Positions 43,210 to 51,836 of a stretch of DNA of 64,000 nucleotides are shown here, piece by piece; the stretch's first letter is position 1, and every line of letters begins with the position of its first letter. The stretch spans positions 111,403-175,402 of the forward strand of contig JAZQXL010000020.1 of the NCBI GenBank assembly GCA_045632845.1. Reading direction: 5' to 3'. The position numbers were made by a program, and so were the translations under genes. A model generated the notes under the pieces. The model was given only the letters and a program-made list of their open reading frames with translations. It was not told where the DNA came from and ran no database searches. The DNA comes from RGIG4140 sp045632845 (GTDB taxonomy: Bacteria; Pseudomonadota; Alphaproteobacteria; CAAHEQ01; UBA3637).

Positions 43210-44696
43210 TGAAAAATGATGCTTTAGAAGATTTTAAAAATATTCTTCAATCAAAATGGGTTATTGCCTTTTTTTTAATGATAACATCTTTCTTGTATGA
43301 TGTTGTTTTATTTTCAAAAAATGGAATGTCATTTTCTTCAACTGTTTATTCAGTTATTCTTGTTGGTTATTATGTTTTTTGGCTTTTATCGTTGTTTTTA
43401 GGAAGAACAGTTACAGTTTTTTTTCTGATAATTAATTTTTTGATGTTTTGTGTTTTAAAAGAATATTATAAATTTCACACACTTCCATTAAAATTAGATA
43501 TCATTTTAAGCTTGTATAAAGATGGATTGATCGCGGGGCTAAAAAATACAACATCTCTTTTTGATAGTGTATTTTTCTGCTTTTTTGTCTGGTTACTTAT
43601 TCAAATTAAAGTTATATGTAAAAAATCCTTTTATAATATTAAAAAAGCAGGTTTTATTTTAAGTTCATTTCTGATTGTTGGTTTTTTGTATTGTCGATTT
43701 ATCATCTGGGGAACAGAAGCTGCTATTCAACTCATCCATCCCAAATTGTTTTTATCTTATCAACAAGGGATGTTATATAAGATAAAGTGGCCGATGGAGT
43801 TGTTTTTGCCAAAAGACACATATATCAGTCAATTGATATATAATGGGAATGAAGAGTTAAGGTCAAAAATGGCTTTAGATGATATATCTCTTTCCTTTTT
43901 ACCAAAACATATTTATTTGATTCAAGTTGAAAGTTTAACAACCATTGCTCTTAAAAATATGCCATTTTTCAAACAAATGATAGAGATTAATTCATCAAAA
44001 TATTTTGAGGATAAAAACCATGAGCATTGTATTGGGAGTGGAAATACAGATTTTATGATGATGAGTGGTTTTTCATTTGATTGTGAAAAGGCGCATACTT
44101 TGGTTTATTATGCATATCCAACTGAAATCTATCAAAAAGTTAAGCCATTGTCTGCTGTTTTGAAAGATAAAGGATATCAAACTATTTTTGTTCATGGATA
44201 TAAAGGTGATTTTTTTAATAGAAATAAACATTATCCAAAAATGATGTTTGATAAAATTTATTTTCAAGAGAATTTCTCAAAACATATTCCCAAAGGGGAA
44301 TGGGGTATTGGTGATTATTCTTTGTTAAAAATCATTTCTTCATTAAAAGAAATAGAAAAAACATTTTATTTTATTATTACATCGGGGATGCATCCTCCCT
44401 ACGAAATTCCTGAAGAAAAAAACACACAACAATCATTGTTAAGAGATGATGTAAATGCATATTTAAAAGCTGTTTCATTCTTAGATAACGGCTTAAATGA
44501 GTTGTACATTTCGGCTCCAGAAGATAGTTTGTTTATCATATATGGGGATCATAATGTGCCAGATATAAAAGCTTTTGACACACCTGTTTTATTGTTTTAT
44601 AAAGGTAATCAGAATTTAATAATTAAAGGGGATAAAAAAGAAGGGTTCGATGGGACACTTTATTATATCAACTCCCTTTTTGATGAAAGGAATTAA
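43209..44696 (+). CDS. Membrane sulfatase-fold enzyme (LtaS/phosphoglycerol or phosphoethanolamine transferase-like)
   Basis: The 495-residue protein has about five N-terminal membrane helices (residues about 15-185), then a periplasmic sulfatase-superfamily domain. Motifs seen: HIYLIQVESLT with the metal Glu, CIGSGNTDFMMMSG with the likely nucleophile Thr, FVHGYKGDFFNRNKHYP, TSGMHPPY and FIIYGDHN with metal-binding Asp-His. This is the layout of LtaS and related enzymes that move phosphoglycerol or phosphoethanolamine onto envelope glycans or lipid A. The substrate cannot be told. Start: ATG overlapping the rsmD stop (TGATG) after GGGGG; the longer frame begins with TTG. Confidence 0.82.
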   Translation: MKNDALEDFKNILQSKWVIAFFLMITSFLYDVVLFSKNGMSFSSTVYSVILVGYYVFWLLSLFLGRTVTVFFLIINFLMFCVLKEYYKFHTLPLKLDIILSLYKDGLIAGLKNTTSLFDSVFFCFFVWLLIQIKVICKKSFYNIKKAGFILSSFLIVGFLYCRFIIWGTEAAIQLIHPKLFLSYQQGMLYKIKWPMELFLPKDTYISQLIYNGNEELRSKMALDDISLSFLPKHIYLIQVESLTTIALKNMPFFKQMIEINSSKYFEDKNHEHCIGSGNTDFMMMSGFSFDCEKAHTLVYYAYPTEIYQKVKPLSAVLKDKGYQTIFVHGYKGDFFNRNKHYPKMMFDKIYFQENFSKHIPKGEWGIGDYSLLKIISSLKEIEKTFYFIITSGMHPPYEIPEEKNTQQSLLRDDVNAYLKAVSFLDNGLNELYISAPEDSLFIIYGDHNVPDIKAFDTPVLLFYKGNQNLIIKGDKKEGFDGTLYYINSLFDERN

Positions 44697-44697
44697 A

Positions 44698-46677
44698 ATG
44701 AAAGAACATTTATCAAAAATGGCCAATGCGGTTCGTTTTTTATCTGTGGATATGATTGAAAAAGCAAAATCAGGGCATCCAGGTATGCCTCTTGGAATGG
44801 CTGATATTGCAACAGTCTTATGGACAAAGTTTTTAAACATTGATCCATTAAACCCAAATTGGATGAATAGAGATAGATTTATTCTTTCAAATGGGCATGG
44901 ATCAGCTCTTTTGTATAGTTTACTCTATTTATCAGGATTTAAAGATGCCTCTTTGGATGAATTAAAACAATTTAGACAACTTGGCAGTAAAACAGCGGGG
45001 CATCCAGAAAAAGGTGTTATGGGTGGTGTTGATTTTTCAACAGGACCGTTGGGGCAAGGTATTGCTGGTGCTGTTGGTATGGCTTTGGCTGAAAGAATTT
45101 TGAATGCAAAATATGGCGATGATTTAATTAATCATAAAACATATGTTTTTGCAGGTGATGGCTGTTTGATGGAAGGGATTTCTGAAGAGGCAATCGCTTT
45201 AGCTGGGCATTTAAATTTGAAAAATCTGATTGTTCTTTGGGATAATAATAAAATCACAATTGATGGATCAACAGATATTACTTCATCTACCAATATGAAA
45301 ATGAGATTTGAAGCTAATAATTGGACTGTATTGGCTTGTGATGGTCATAATTTTGAAGAAATTGAAATAGCTTTAAATCAAGCACAAAAAGCAGATAAAC
45401 CAGTCCTTATTGATTGCAAAACAGTCATCGGATATGGTGCTCCAACAAAAGCTGGTAAATCTGCTTCTCACGGTTCCCCTCTTGGTGTTGAAGAAACTGA
45501 AGGTTTAAGAAAAGCATTGGGTTGGGATGAACCTGCTTTTGTCGTTCCTGAAGAAATTTTAAATTTATGGCGTGCATCATTTGCAAAAGGGGAAGAAAAA
45601 AGAATTTTATGGGAAGAAAAATATCAAAATCATCCCTTAAAAGAACAGTTTGATGCACAGCTAGGTTGCAGTGTTACACAAGAAATAAAAGACTTGTTAA
45701 TGAATTATAAAAAAGAGCAAGTTGAAAATAAAAAAGCAATGGCAACACGCAAATCTTCTCAACAAGTATTAGATGTATTGATTCAAAATTGTTCATCTTT
45801 AATAAGTGGATCTGCAGATTTGGCGGGGGCTTGTTATACAAAAACATCTACAGCTATACCTGTTTCTGCTCAAAACTACAATGGAAATTATATCAATTAT
45901 GGTATTAGAGAACATGTAATGGCTGCTATTATGAATGGTTTGACTGCTCATGGAGGTTTTATTCCTTTGGGTAGTACATTCCTTTCTTTTGTGGATTATA
46001 TGAAGCCGGCAATTCGGTTAGCTTGTTTGATGGAAGAAAGAGCAATCTATGTTTTAACACATGATTCTTTAGGTGTGGGTGAAGATGGACCAACTCATCA
46101 ACCAATTGAACAATTAGCGTCTTTAAGAGCAACACCAAATTTGAATGTTTTTAGACCTGCTGATAGTGTTGAAATGGCTGAATGTTATGAGTTGGCGTTG
46201 GAAAATAAATCAACCCCTTCAGTGATTGTTTGTTCAAGACAAGATCTGCCTGTTCTTCGAAAAGATGTTAAAATGAATATGTCTGCACGAGGAGCTTATG
46301 TAATCAGTGATACTGTTGGGGAAAGAGATGTTACTTTAATTGCAACAGGTTCTGAAGTTGCATTGGCTGTTGAAGCTCAACAAGAGTTGTTGAAAAAAGA
46401 TATCCACGCAGCTGTTGTTTCAATGCCTTGTCGAGAATTGTTTGAACAACAATCAATTGAATATCAAATGTTTATCATGGGAAATGCACCTCATTTGATT
46501 ATTGAAGCTGCTTCATCTTTTGGTTGGGATAGATTTATTGGAGAAACAGGTGCAATTTTATCAGTTGATGCTTTTGGATGTTCTGGCCCTGGAAAAGCTG
46601 TTTTAGAAAAGTACGGTTTTACAGTATCAAATATTGAAAATATTGTCGAAGAACTTATCTCTTTAAAAGAAGAATAA
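44698..46677 (+). CDS. tkt: Transketolase
   Basis: Transketolase moves two-carbon units in the pentose phosphate pathway. The 659-residue protein has the thiamine-diphosphate motifs: AKSGHPGMPLGMAD, GDGCLMEGISEEAIALAGHLNL with the metal-binding D and N, and the catalytic region HDSLGVGEDGPTHQPIEQLASLR. The start is the ATG at 44698 after GAAAGGA, immediately downstream of the previous stop; a longer frame overlaps that gene. With fba and rpe nearby it forms a sugar-phosphate cluster. Confidence 0.97.
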   Translation: MKEHLSKMANAVRFLSVDMIEKAKSGHPGMPLGMADIATVLWTKFLNIDPLNPNWMNRDRFILSNGHGSALLYSLLYLSGFKDASLDELKQFRQLGSKTAGHPEKGVMGGVDFSTGPLGQGIAGAVGMALAERILNAKYGDDLINHKTYVFAGDGCLMEGISEEAIALAGHLNLKNLIVLWDNNKITIDGSTDITSSTNMKMRFEANNWTVLACDGHNFEEIEIALNQAQKADKPVLIDCKTVIGYGAPTKAGKSASHGSPLGVEETEGLRKALGWDEPAFVVPEEILNLWRASFAKGEEKRILWEEKYQNHPLKEQFDAQLGCSVTQEIKDLLMNYKKEQVENKKAMATRKSSQQVLDVLIQNCSSLISGSADLAGACYTKTSTAIPVSAQNYNGNYINYGIREHVMAAIMNGLTAHGGFIPLGSTFLSFVDYMKPAIRLACLMEERAIYVLTHDSLGVGEDGPTHQPIEQLASLRATPNLNVFRPADSVEMAECYELALENKSTPSVIVCSRQDLPVLRKDVKMNMSARGAYVISDTVGERDVTLIATGSEVALAVEAQQELLKKDIHAAVVSMPCRELFEQQSIEYQMFIMGNAPHLIIEAASSFGWDRFIGETGAILSVDAFGCSGPGKAVLEKYGFTVSNIENIVEELISLKEE

Positions 46678-46702
46678 ATTTCTTACTTTTAAAGAGGAAA
46701 AA

Positions 46703-47632
46703 ATGAATTTAAAACACAAAACAAATATTTGGGTTGAAAATAAATTAATTTCAAAAGAGCAACAAAAAGAAATATTAAAACAAGAGGATAGGCGGTTTTT
46801 GCCGTTTGTCCTCTTAAGTTTTTTGTGGAGTGGAATTTTCTGTTTTTTACTTGGACTGGTTTCTTTCTTAAGAGCGCATTGGTTTGATATTTCACTTTTA
46901 ATAAAAACAGGGGTATTTTTAAGCGTTGCAACTATGATTGGAGTGATTCTTTTTTATGCTGTTAAAAATCATAAAAAAACTTTATTAGAATTGGCACTTT
47001 TTGTTGCTTTTTTGATGATAGGTGGTGGCATTGGATTGTGTGCACAGTTGTTTAATTTGCCGTTAGAAAGTCATCATGGTTTATTATTGTGGGCTTTTTT
47101 ATCATTATTTCTTGCCTATTTAAGCAAAAAAGAGTTTTTGTTTTTGTTATGGATACCTCTTTTTTTAGGGGGATTGTTAGGCTTTTTAAAATTAGAGCTT
47201 TTGCTTCTTTTTTTTGAACAGTCTCCGCTTTTTTCAACAAGTTTATTAGCTGGTATTTTGTTAATTGTTATTTATATGTGTAAAAACTTTCAAAACAAAT
47301 ACATTTCTGCTTGTTATAAGTGGGCTGTTGCACTTTATATTTGTGTTCTTTTTTTAGGAGATAATGCAATGAAAAGCGCTGTAGAAGGTTTTGTTTTATT
47401 TTTGTTTTTTATGCTGCTTCTTTTATCATTAGCTATTAAAGAAAGACGTGTGTATTTATTTAACACTGTAAGTTTATTTATTATTTTTCGACTTGTTTTT
47501 TTATATATTGAGTTGTCACATAATCAGCATATTACAGGTGTAAGTTTTTTAAGTTTAGGGGCTGTAATTTTAGGATTAAGTGGTGTATGGTATTTGTTGG
47601 AAAACAAATTAAAACAACTCAAAAAAAGATGA
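46703..47632 (+). CDS. DUF2157-like polytopic membrane protein
   Basis: The 309-residue protein has a short N-terminal soluble part (about 1-30, IWVENKLISKEQQKEILKQE) and then 9-10 membrane helices. An N-terminal helix followed by many helices fits the DUF2157 family, whose function is unknown. It follows tkt by 25 bases with GAGG upstream. Codons are strongly T-rich, as expected for membrane proteins on this strand. Confidence 0.7.
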   Translation: MNLKHKTNIWVENKLISKEQQKEILKQEDRRFLPFVLLSFLWSGIFCFLLGLVSFLRAHWFDISLLIKTGVFLSVATMIGVILFYAVKNHKKTLLELALFVAFLMIGGGIGLCAQLFNLPLESHHGLLLWAFLSLFLAYLSKKEFLFLLWIPLFLGGLLGFLKLELLLLFFEQSPLFSTSLLAGILLIVIYMCKNFQNKYISACYKWAVALYICVLFLGDNAMKSAVEGFVLFLFFMLLLLSLAIKERRVYLFNTVSLFIIFRLVFLYIELSHNQHITGVSFLSLGAVILGLSGVWYLLENKLKQLKKR

Positions 47633-47674
47633 ATTTGCTTGATTTGAATTTTGGGTGAATTTGTCAAAAAAATA

Positions 47675-47703
47675 TTGATTTTTACCTTGTTTTTTTGTAT
47701 AAA
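47675..47703 (+). promoter_or_regulatory. Predicted promoter of fba
   Basis: TTGATT, 17 bases, TATAAA, about 50 bases before the start codon. Confidence 0.6.
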
Positions 47704-47754
47704 AACTCTTAAAGAACGTGGAAGTTTTAATTTTTATAAATGAAAGGAAAAAAA

Positions 47755-48819
47755 ATGGCTTTAGTTTCTTTAAGACAATTATTAGATCACGCTGCAGAAT
47801 ATGGATATGGTATTCCTGCTTTTAACGTGAATAATATGGAACAAGTTTTGGCAATTTTAGCAGCAGCACAAAAAACAGATTCACCTGTTATTATTCAAGC
47901 AAGTAAAGGTGCAAGAGCTTATGCTAATGATGCTGTTTTAAAACACTTAATGATGGCTGGTGTTGAAATGTACCCAGATTTGCCAATCTGTGTTCACCAA
48001 GACCATGGTTCAAGTCCTGAAGTTTGCTATTCAGCAATGATGAATGGTTTTACATCTGTTATGATGGATGGTTCTTTAACAACAGATGGTCAACCAGCTT
48101 CACATGAATACAACGCTCAAGTTACAGCTCAAGTTACATCAGTAGCTCACCCTGTTGGTGTTTCTGTTGAAGGTGAATTGGGTTGCATTGGCTCATTAGA
48201 AACAGGTAAAGGTGAAAAAGAAGATGGACATGGTTTTGATGGTGAAATTGATAAATCAAAATTGTTAACAGACCCAGATGATGCTGTTCGTTTTGTTGAA
48301 GAAACACAAGTTGATGCATTGGCTGTTGCTATTGGTACATCTCATGGTGCATATAAATTCACACGTAAACCAGATGGTGCAATTTTATCAATTGATACAA
48401 TCAAAAAAATTCATGAAAAATTGCCTTATACGCATTTGGTTATGCATGGGTCTTCTTCGGTTCCACAAGATTTACAAGATATCATTAATGCTTACGGTGG
48501 ACAAATGCCTCAAACATACGGTGTTCCTGTTGAAGAAATTCAAGAAGCTATCAAACATGGTGTCAGAAAAGTTAATGTTGACACAGATTTAAGAATGGCT
48601 ATGACAGGTGCAATTCGTAAATTGTACACAGAAAAACCAGCAGAATTCGATCCTCGTAAATACTTAAAACCAGCATTAGATGCAATGCAAAAAGTTTGCG
48701 AAGAAAGATACATGCAATTTGGTGCAGCAGGTCATGCTTCAAAAATCAAACCAATTTCATTAGCTGATATGGCAAAACGCTATAAATCTGGTGAGTTGGC
48801 ACCAAAGATTATTAAATAA
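47755..48819 (+). CDS. fba: Class II fructose-bisphosphate aldolase
   Basis: This aldolase interconverts fructose-1,6-bisphosphate and two trioses. The 354-residue protein has the zinc-binding CVHQDHGSSPEVC, SVMMDGS, VEGELGCIGSLETG and ALAVAIGTSHGAYKF, matching the class II enzymes of the CbbA/FbaA type. The start is the ATG at 47755 after GAAAGGA. It has its own promoter and terminator. Confidence 0.96.
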   Translation: MALVSLRQLLDHAAEYGYGIPAFNVNNMEQVLAILAAAQKTDSPVIIQASKGARAYANDAVLKHLMMAGVEMYPDLPICVHQDHGSSPEVCYSAMMNGFTSVMMDGSLTTDGQPASHEYNAQVTAQVTSVAHPVGVSVEGELGCIGSLETGKGEKEDGHGFDGEIDKSKLLTDPDDAVRFVEETQVDALAVAIGTSHGAYKFTRKPDGAILSIDTIKKIHEKLPYTHLVMHGSSSVPQDLQDIINAYGGQMPQTYGVPVEEIQEAIKHGVRKVNVDTDLRMAMTGAIRKLYTEKPAEFDPRKYLKPALDAMQKVCEERYMQFGAAGHASKIKPISLADMAKRYKSGELAPKIIK

Positions 48820-48828
48820 TAAAAAAAT

Positions 48829-48862
48829 GCAAAAGGAAAGGTTTTAAAGCCTTTCCTTTTCT
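48829..48862 (+). terminator. Intrinsic terminator after fba
   Basis: AAAAGGAAAGG / CCTTTCCTTTT with an 8-base loop. Confidence 0.9.
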
Positions 48863-48877
48863 TATTTTGAGGGAAAA

Positions 48878-49525
48878 ATGGTTTTAATTGCACCAAGTAT
48901 ATTATCTGCTGATTTTGCGTGTTTAGGAAAAGAAGTAAAAGAGATTACTTCTGCAGGCGCTGATTGGGTTCATGTTGATGTTATGGATGGCCATTTTGTG
49001 CCAAATTTAACATTTGGGGCACCAATTTTAAAAGCGATACGTCCTTATACCTCAATTCCATTTGATGTACATTTAATGATGGAATATCCATCAAAATTTA
49101 TTGCTGATTTTTCAAAAGCAGGTGCTGATTATATAACTGTTCATTTAGAATGTAAGGAAGATATTTCTTATCTTATTTCTTTGATTAAAAAAGAGGGTAA
49201 AAAAGTAGGTTTATCAATCAAACTCAACACAAAAACTGCAGATTTATTACCATATATTCCAGATATAGATTTGGTTTTAATTATGTCTGTTGAGCCAGGA
49301 TTTGGTGGTCAATCATTTCAAAAAGAGGCGATTAAAAAAATTGCAGATATAAAAGAGTTGATTGGAAAGAAAGATGTATTGGTTTCCGTTGATGGCGGAA
49401 TTAATGATTGTACAGCTCCTGCTTGTGTTTGTGCTGGAGTTGATGTGTTGGTTGCGGGAAGTTTTATCTTTAAGAAAAAACCTTATCGTTTGGCCATACA
49501 AAAATTGAAAGGTAGCATAAAATGA
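48878..49525 (+). CDS. rpe: Ribulose-phosphate 3-epimerase
   Basis: Rpe interconverts ribulose 5-phosphate and xylulose 5-phosphate. The 215-residue TIM-barrel protein has IAPSILSADFACLG, HVDVMDGHFVPNLTFG, DVHLMM, MSVEPGFGGQSF and VSVDGGIN with the catalytic Asp and metal-binding His residues. It overlaps phoB by 4 bases (ATGA). It follows the fba terminator by 16 bases. Confidence 0.97.
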   Translation: MVLIAPSILSADFACLGKEVKEITSAGADWVHVDVMDGHFVPNLTFGAPILKAIRPYTSIPFDVHLMMEYPSKFIADFSKAGADYITVHLECKEDISYLISLIKKEGKKVGLSIKLNTKTADLLPYIPDIDLVLIMSVEPGFGGQSFQKEAIKKIADIKELIGKKDVLVSVDGGINDCTAPACVCAGVDVLVAGSFIFKKKPYRLAIQKLKGSIK

Positions 49526-50223
49526 CAAAAATAATGATTGTAGAAGATGAGGCTGCATTAACAACCCTTTTGAAATATAATTTAGAAAAACAAGGGTATG
49601 AAACAATCATTGTAATGGATGGCAAAGATGTTATGGCAACAGCTATGCAAGAAAAGCCAGATCTTATTTTATTAGATTGGATGCTTCCAAATGTTCAAGG
49701 AATTGATTTGTGTCGCGAAATTAGACGAACGTATGAATTAAGAAGTACGCCTATTATTATGTTAACAGCGAGGAGTGAAGAAGCTGATAAAGTAAGAGGG
49801 CTTTCATTTGGGGCTGATGATTATATGACAAAGCCCTACTCTATCCCTGAATTGATGGCAAGAATTATGGCCCTTTTAAGACGTGTTCAAATTGAGGTGC
49901 CTCAAGATAATTTATCATATGAAGATTTGACAATGGATTTTGCCAAAAGAAGGGTTATGCGTGGCGATCGACCAGTTCATTTGGGGCCAACGGAGTTTAG
50001 ATTACTTCAATATTTGATGGAAAAACCAGGTGTTGTTTTATCTCGTGAAGCATTGTTGAAACTTGTTTGGGGTGGTTCTATTCATGTTGAATTAAGAACT
50101 GTTGATGTTCACATTAGACGTTTACGCAGAGCTTTAAATGAAGGAGGCGAACCCGATATTGTTCGCACAGTTCGTTCTGCTGGATATGCTCTTGATAGTA
50201 CTGCGAGTGAGGAAGAAGAATAA
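49522..50223 (+). CDS. phoB: PhoB-like response regulator (OmpR family)
   Basis: The 233-residue protein has a receiver domain with the phospho-acceptor in DLILLDWMLPNVQGIDLCREIR (Asp about 52), the Lys in SFGADDYMTKPYS, and a winged-helix DNA-binding domain (LGPTEFRLLQYLMEKPGVVLSREALLKLVWG, then RTVDVHIRRLRRAL). RTVDVHIRRLR is characteristic of PhoB. The likely partner kinase PhoR is 26 kb away at 21.6 kb. It overlaps rpe. A terminator hairpin lies just downstream, inside the convergent gene. Confidence 0.92.
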   Translation: MTKIMIVEDEAALTTLLKYNLEKQGYETIIVMDGKDVMATAMQEKPDLILLDWMLPNVQGIDLCREIRRTYELRSTPIIMLTARSEEADKVRGLSFGADDYMTKPYSIPELMARIMALLRRVQIEVPQDNLSYEDLTMDFAKRRVMRGDRPVHLGPTEFRLLQYLMEKPGVVLSREALLKLVWGGSIHVELRTVDVHIRRLRRALNEGGEPDIVRTVRSAGYALDSTASEEEE

Positions 50224-50233
50224 TTATATTGTA

Positions 50234-51520
50234 TTATTTTACATCCACAGCAATCCAATCAGGCAGTTGAATTCTGGTTGGATTTTTTTCATTGTAAAAA
50301 CCTGTAGAAGGAACAATTGTTACCCCTGTTCGATCTTTTTTTAAAAAAGCACCCCACCAAGAAAATGAAGAATTGGCAATAATATGATGTTTTGCAAAAG
50401 TCATTAATTGTAAGTCTTCATAATCTTTTTTGTTCCAATCGACGAATGTATGTGGTTGCTCAATTTTCAAATTGTCTCTTGCCCATAAAATATCATCCGA
50501 AAAAATATAAAAATAAGGATTTTTGATATTTTTTATTATATAATTAATTGCATTTTTATAGTATGAAAGTGGGAGAAAAGGAATTTTTTCAGCTGTGAAA
50601 TCCCCTCTTCTAATATGGATAGCAACAGATTCTTCTGTTTGCATTTTTTCAGAAATAAATTTACTTTTGTCAACAAGCGGTGTTTTAAAATGAGAGTGTT
50701 CTCTTATATAATCTTCAAAACCTTCTAAATTTTTTCGATTGATTGGATTTTGAGAAATGATTAATTGCCCTTTCTCTTCGCTCACATTTCTGTTTGAAAC
50801 ACAAAAACGAAAAACTGGTTTCATACTTAAAAATGGTTCACGAGAAGAAATAAGATTATCAAAAATTTGATGGATAGGTTGATTTTGTAACAGGATGAGT
50901 TTTTTATTGTTTTTTTGAGCATAAACAACTGCACTCCAATATTGGAAAAGTTGGTTCCCAGTTCCCGCATCATTAAAGGCTAAAAACACAACATCATTTG
51001 GTTTTTCGATAAGTAAGGTTTTGTTGAAAAAATCGTTATAATCAAGGTGTGTTAATTTGTTGTTTTTTATCTTAACAACTTTTTTAGATTCAAGAATTGA
51101 ATAATCGTCTAAACTTAAAAGGATGAGCGAACACTCGTTTTTATTAGAACATAAATGCCATAAATTTCTATAATAAGTTATATTATTTTTGTCTGTAATT
51201 TTTTGTTTTTCACACGCTGTATTGAATTTTTGTTTGAGTTTTTTTTGATTAAAAATGTTTAAAAAAAGGTTGTTTTTTAAAATTTCATCTTGATAAAAAC
51301 AGATGTTGTTTTTTGCAATTTGAGGGGGTGTAGCATCCAAATAAAGCTTCTCAAAAAATTCAAAAGCATAATCGAGATGGGTGTTCGAAAATAAATCAAA
51401 TTTTTTACTTTCAAAGAAATGGTTCCAATTTTTTGTTTGATAATCTTGAAGTTTAAAATATCCAAAGATCAAAATTTCACTCAAGATGAATAACACGCAA
51501 AAAATACTTAATTTTTTCAT
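50234..51520 (-). CDS. Glycosyltransferase family 11 (fucosyltransferase-like) with N-terminal anchor
   Basis: The C-terminal ~250 residues match family GT11, which includes alpha-1,2-fucosyltransferases: NDAGTGNQLFQYWSAVVYA (about 208), VAIHIRRGDFT with the conserved Arg pair, FYIFSDDILWARDNL and IIANSSFSWWGAFL. The first ~190 residues contain a membrane anchor (MKKLSIFCVLFILSEILIF) and a region without recognised family. The substrate may be fucose, but other deoxyhexoses or hexoses are possible. Such enzymes often decorate surface glycans with host-like epitopes in gut bacteria. It stands alone, convergent to phoB. Confidence 0.8.
   Translation of the reverse strand: MKKLSIFCVLFILSEILIFGYFKLQDYQTKNWNHFFESKKFDLFSNTHLDYAFEFFEKLYLDATPPQIAKNNICFYQDEILKNNLFLNIFNQKKLKQKFNTACEKQKITDKNNITYYRNLWHLCSNKNECSLILLSLDDYSILESKKVVKIKNNKLTHLDYNDFFNKTLLIEKPNDVVFLAFNDAGTGNQLFQYWSAVVYAQKNNKKLILLQNQPIHQIFDNLISSREPFLSMKPVFRFCVSNRNVSEEKGQLIISQNPINRKNLEGFEDYIREHSHFKTPLVDKSKFISEKMQTEESVAIHIRRGDFTAEKIPFLPLSYYKNAINYIIKNIKNPYFYIFSDDILWARDNLKIEQPHTFVDWNKKDYEDLQLMTFAKHHIIANSSFSWWGAFLKKDRTGVTIVPSTGFYNEKNPTRIQLPDWIAVDVK
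50252..50289 (+). terminator. Terminator of rpe-phoB, inside the convergent GT11 gene
   Basis: AATCCAATCAG / CTGGTTGGATT (one G-T) with an 11-base loop and then T7. It lies inside the last codons of the GT11 gene. Confidence 0.75.
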
Positions 51521-51540
51521 TGATTTTATCCCCTTATTTT

Positions 51541-51565
51541 TTTATCTATAGAGTATATAGATAAA
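51541..51565. repeat. AT-rich inverted repeat upstream of the GT11 gene
   Basis: TTTATCTATA and TATAGATAAA separated by 5 bases. It might be an operator or a hairpin in the GT11 leader. Confidence 0.4.
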
Positions 51566-51586
51566 TAAAACTCTTAAATAAGAGTT
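51563..51586 (-). terminator. Terminator of tRNA-Ser
   Basis: Minus strand: AACTCTT, ATTT loop, AAGAGTT, then TTATTT. Confidence 0.65.
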
Positions 51587-51587
51587 C

Positions 51588-51679
51588 TGGCGGAGAGGAA
51601 GGGATTCGAACCCCCGATACTGTAAACCAGTATACATGATTTCGAGTCACGCGCATTCAACCAGCTCTGCCACCTCTCC
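51588..51679 (-). tRNA. tRNA-Ser (anticodon CGA)
   Basis: The minus strand begins GGAGAGG, pairs with the 3' CCTCTCC arm, and ends G-CCA (CCA encoded). The anticodon loop CTCGAAA gives CGA, reading UCG. A long variable arm (GTATACTGG...) and T-loop GGTTCGAATCC fit a serine tRNA. Length is 92 bases. Confidence 0.96.
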
Positions 51680-51722
51680 ACGTAACCAGACAAAAAGGAA
51701 TGTCCTGTTGTCATTTATGGTT

Positions 51723-51751
51723 TTTATAATCAATTTTAGTTTTTAAATCAA
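51723..51751 (-). promoter_or_regulatory. Predicted promoter of tRNA-Ser
   Basis: Minus strand: TTGATT, 17 bases, TATAAA, about 45 bases upstream of the tRNA. Confidence 0.65.
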
Positions 51752-51836
51752 GAAAAAACAATCAAACAGTTTAAAAGATGATGAAAAAGTCTTTTATATT
51801 TAAATGTGTATCCTATCTTTTTAAGGGGGTATTTAC

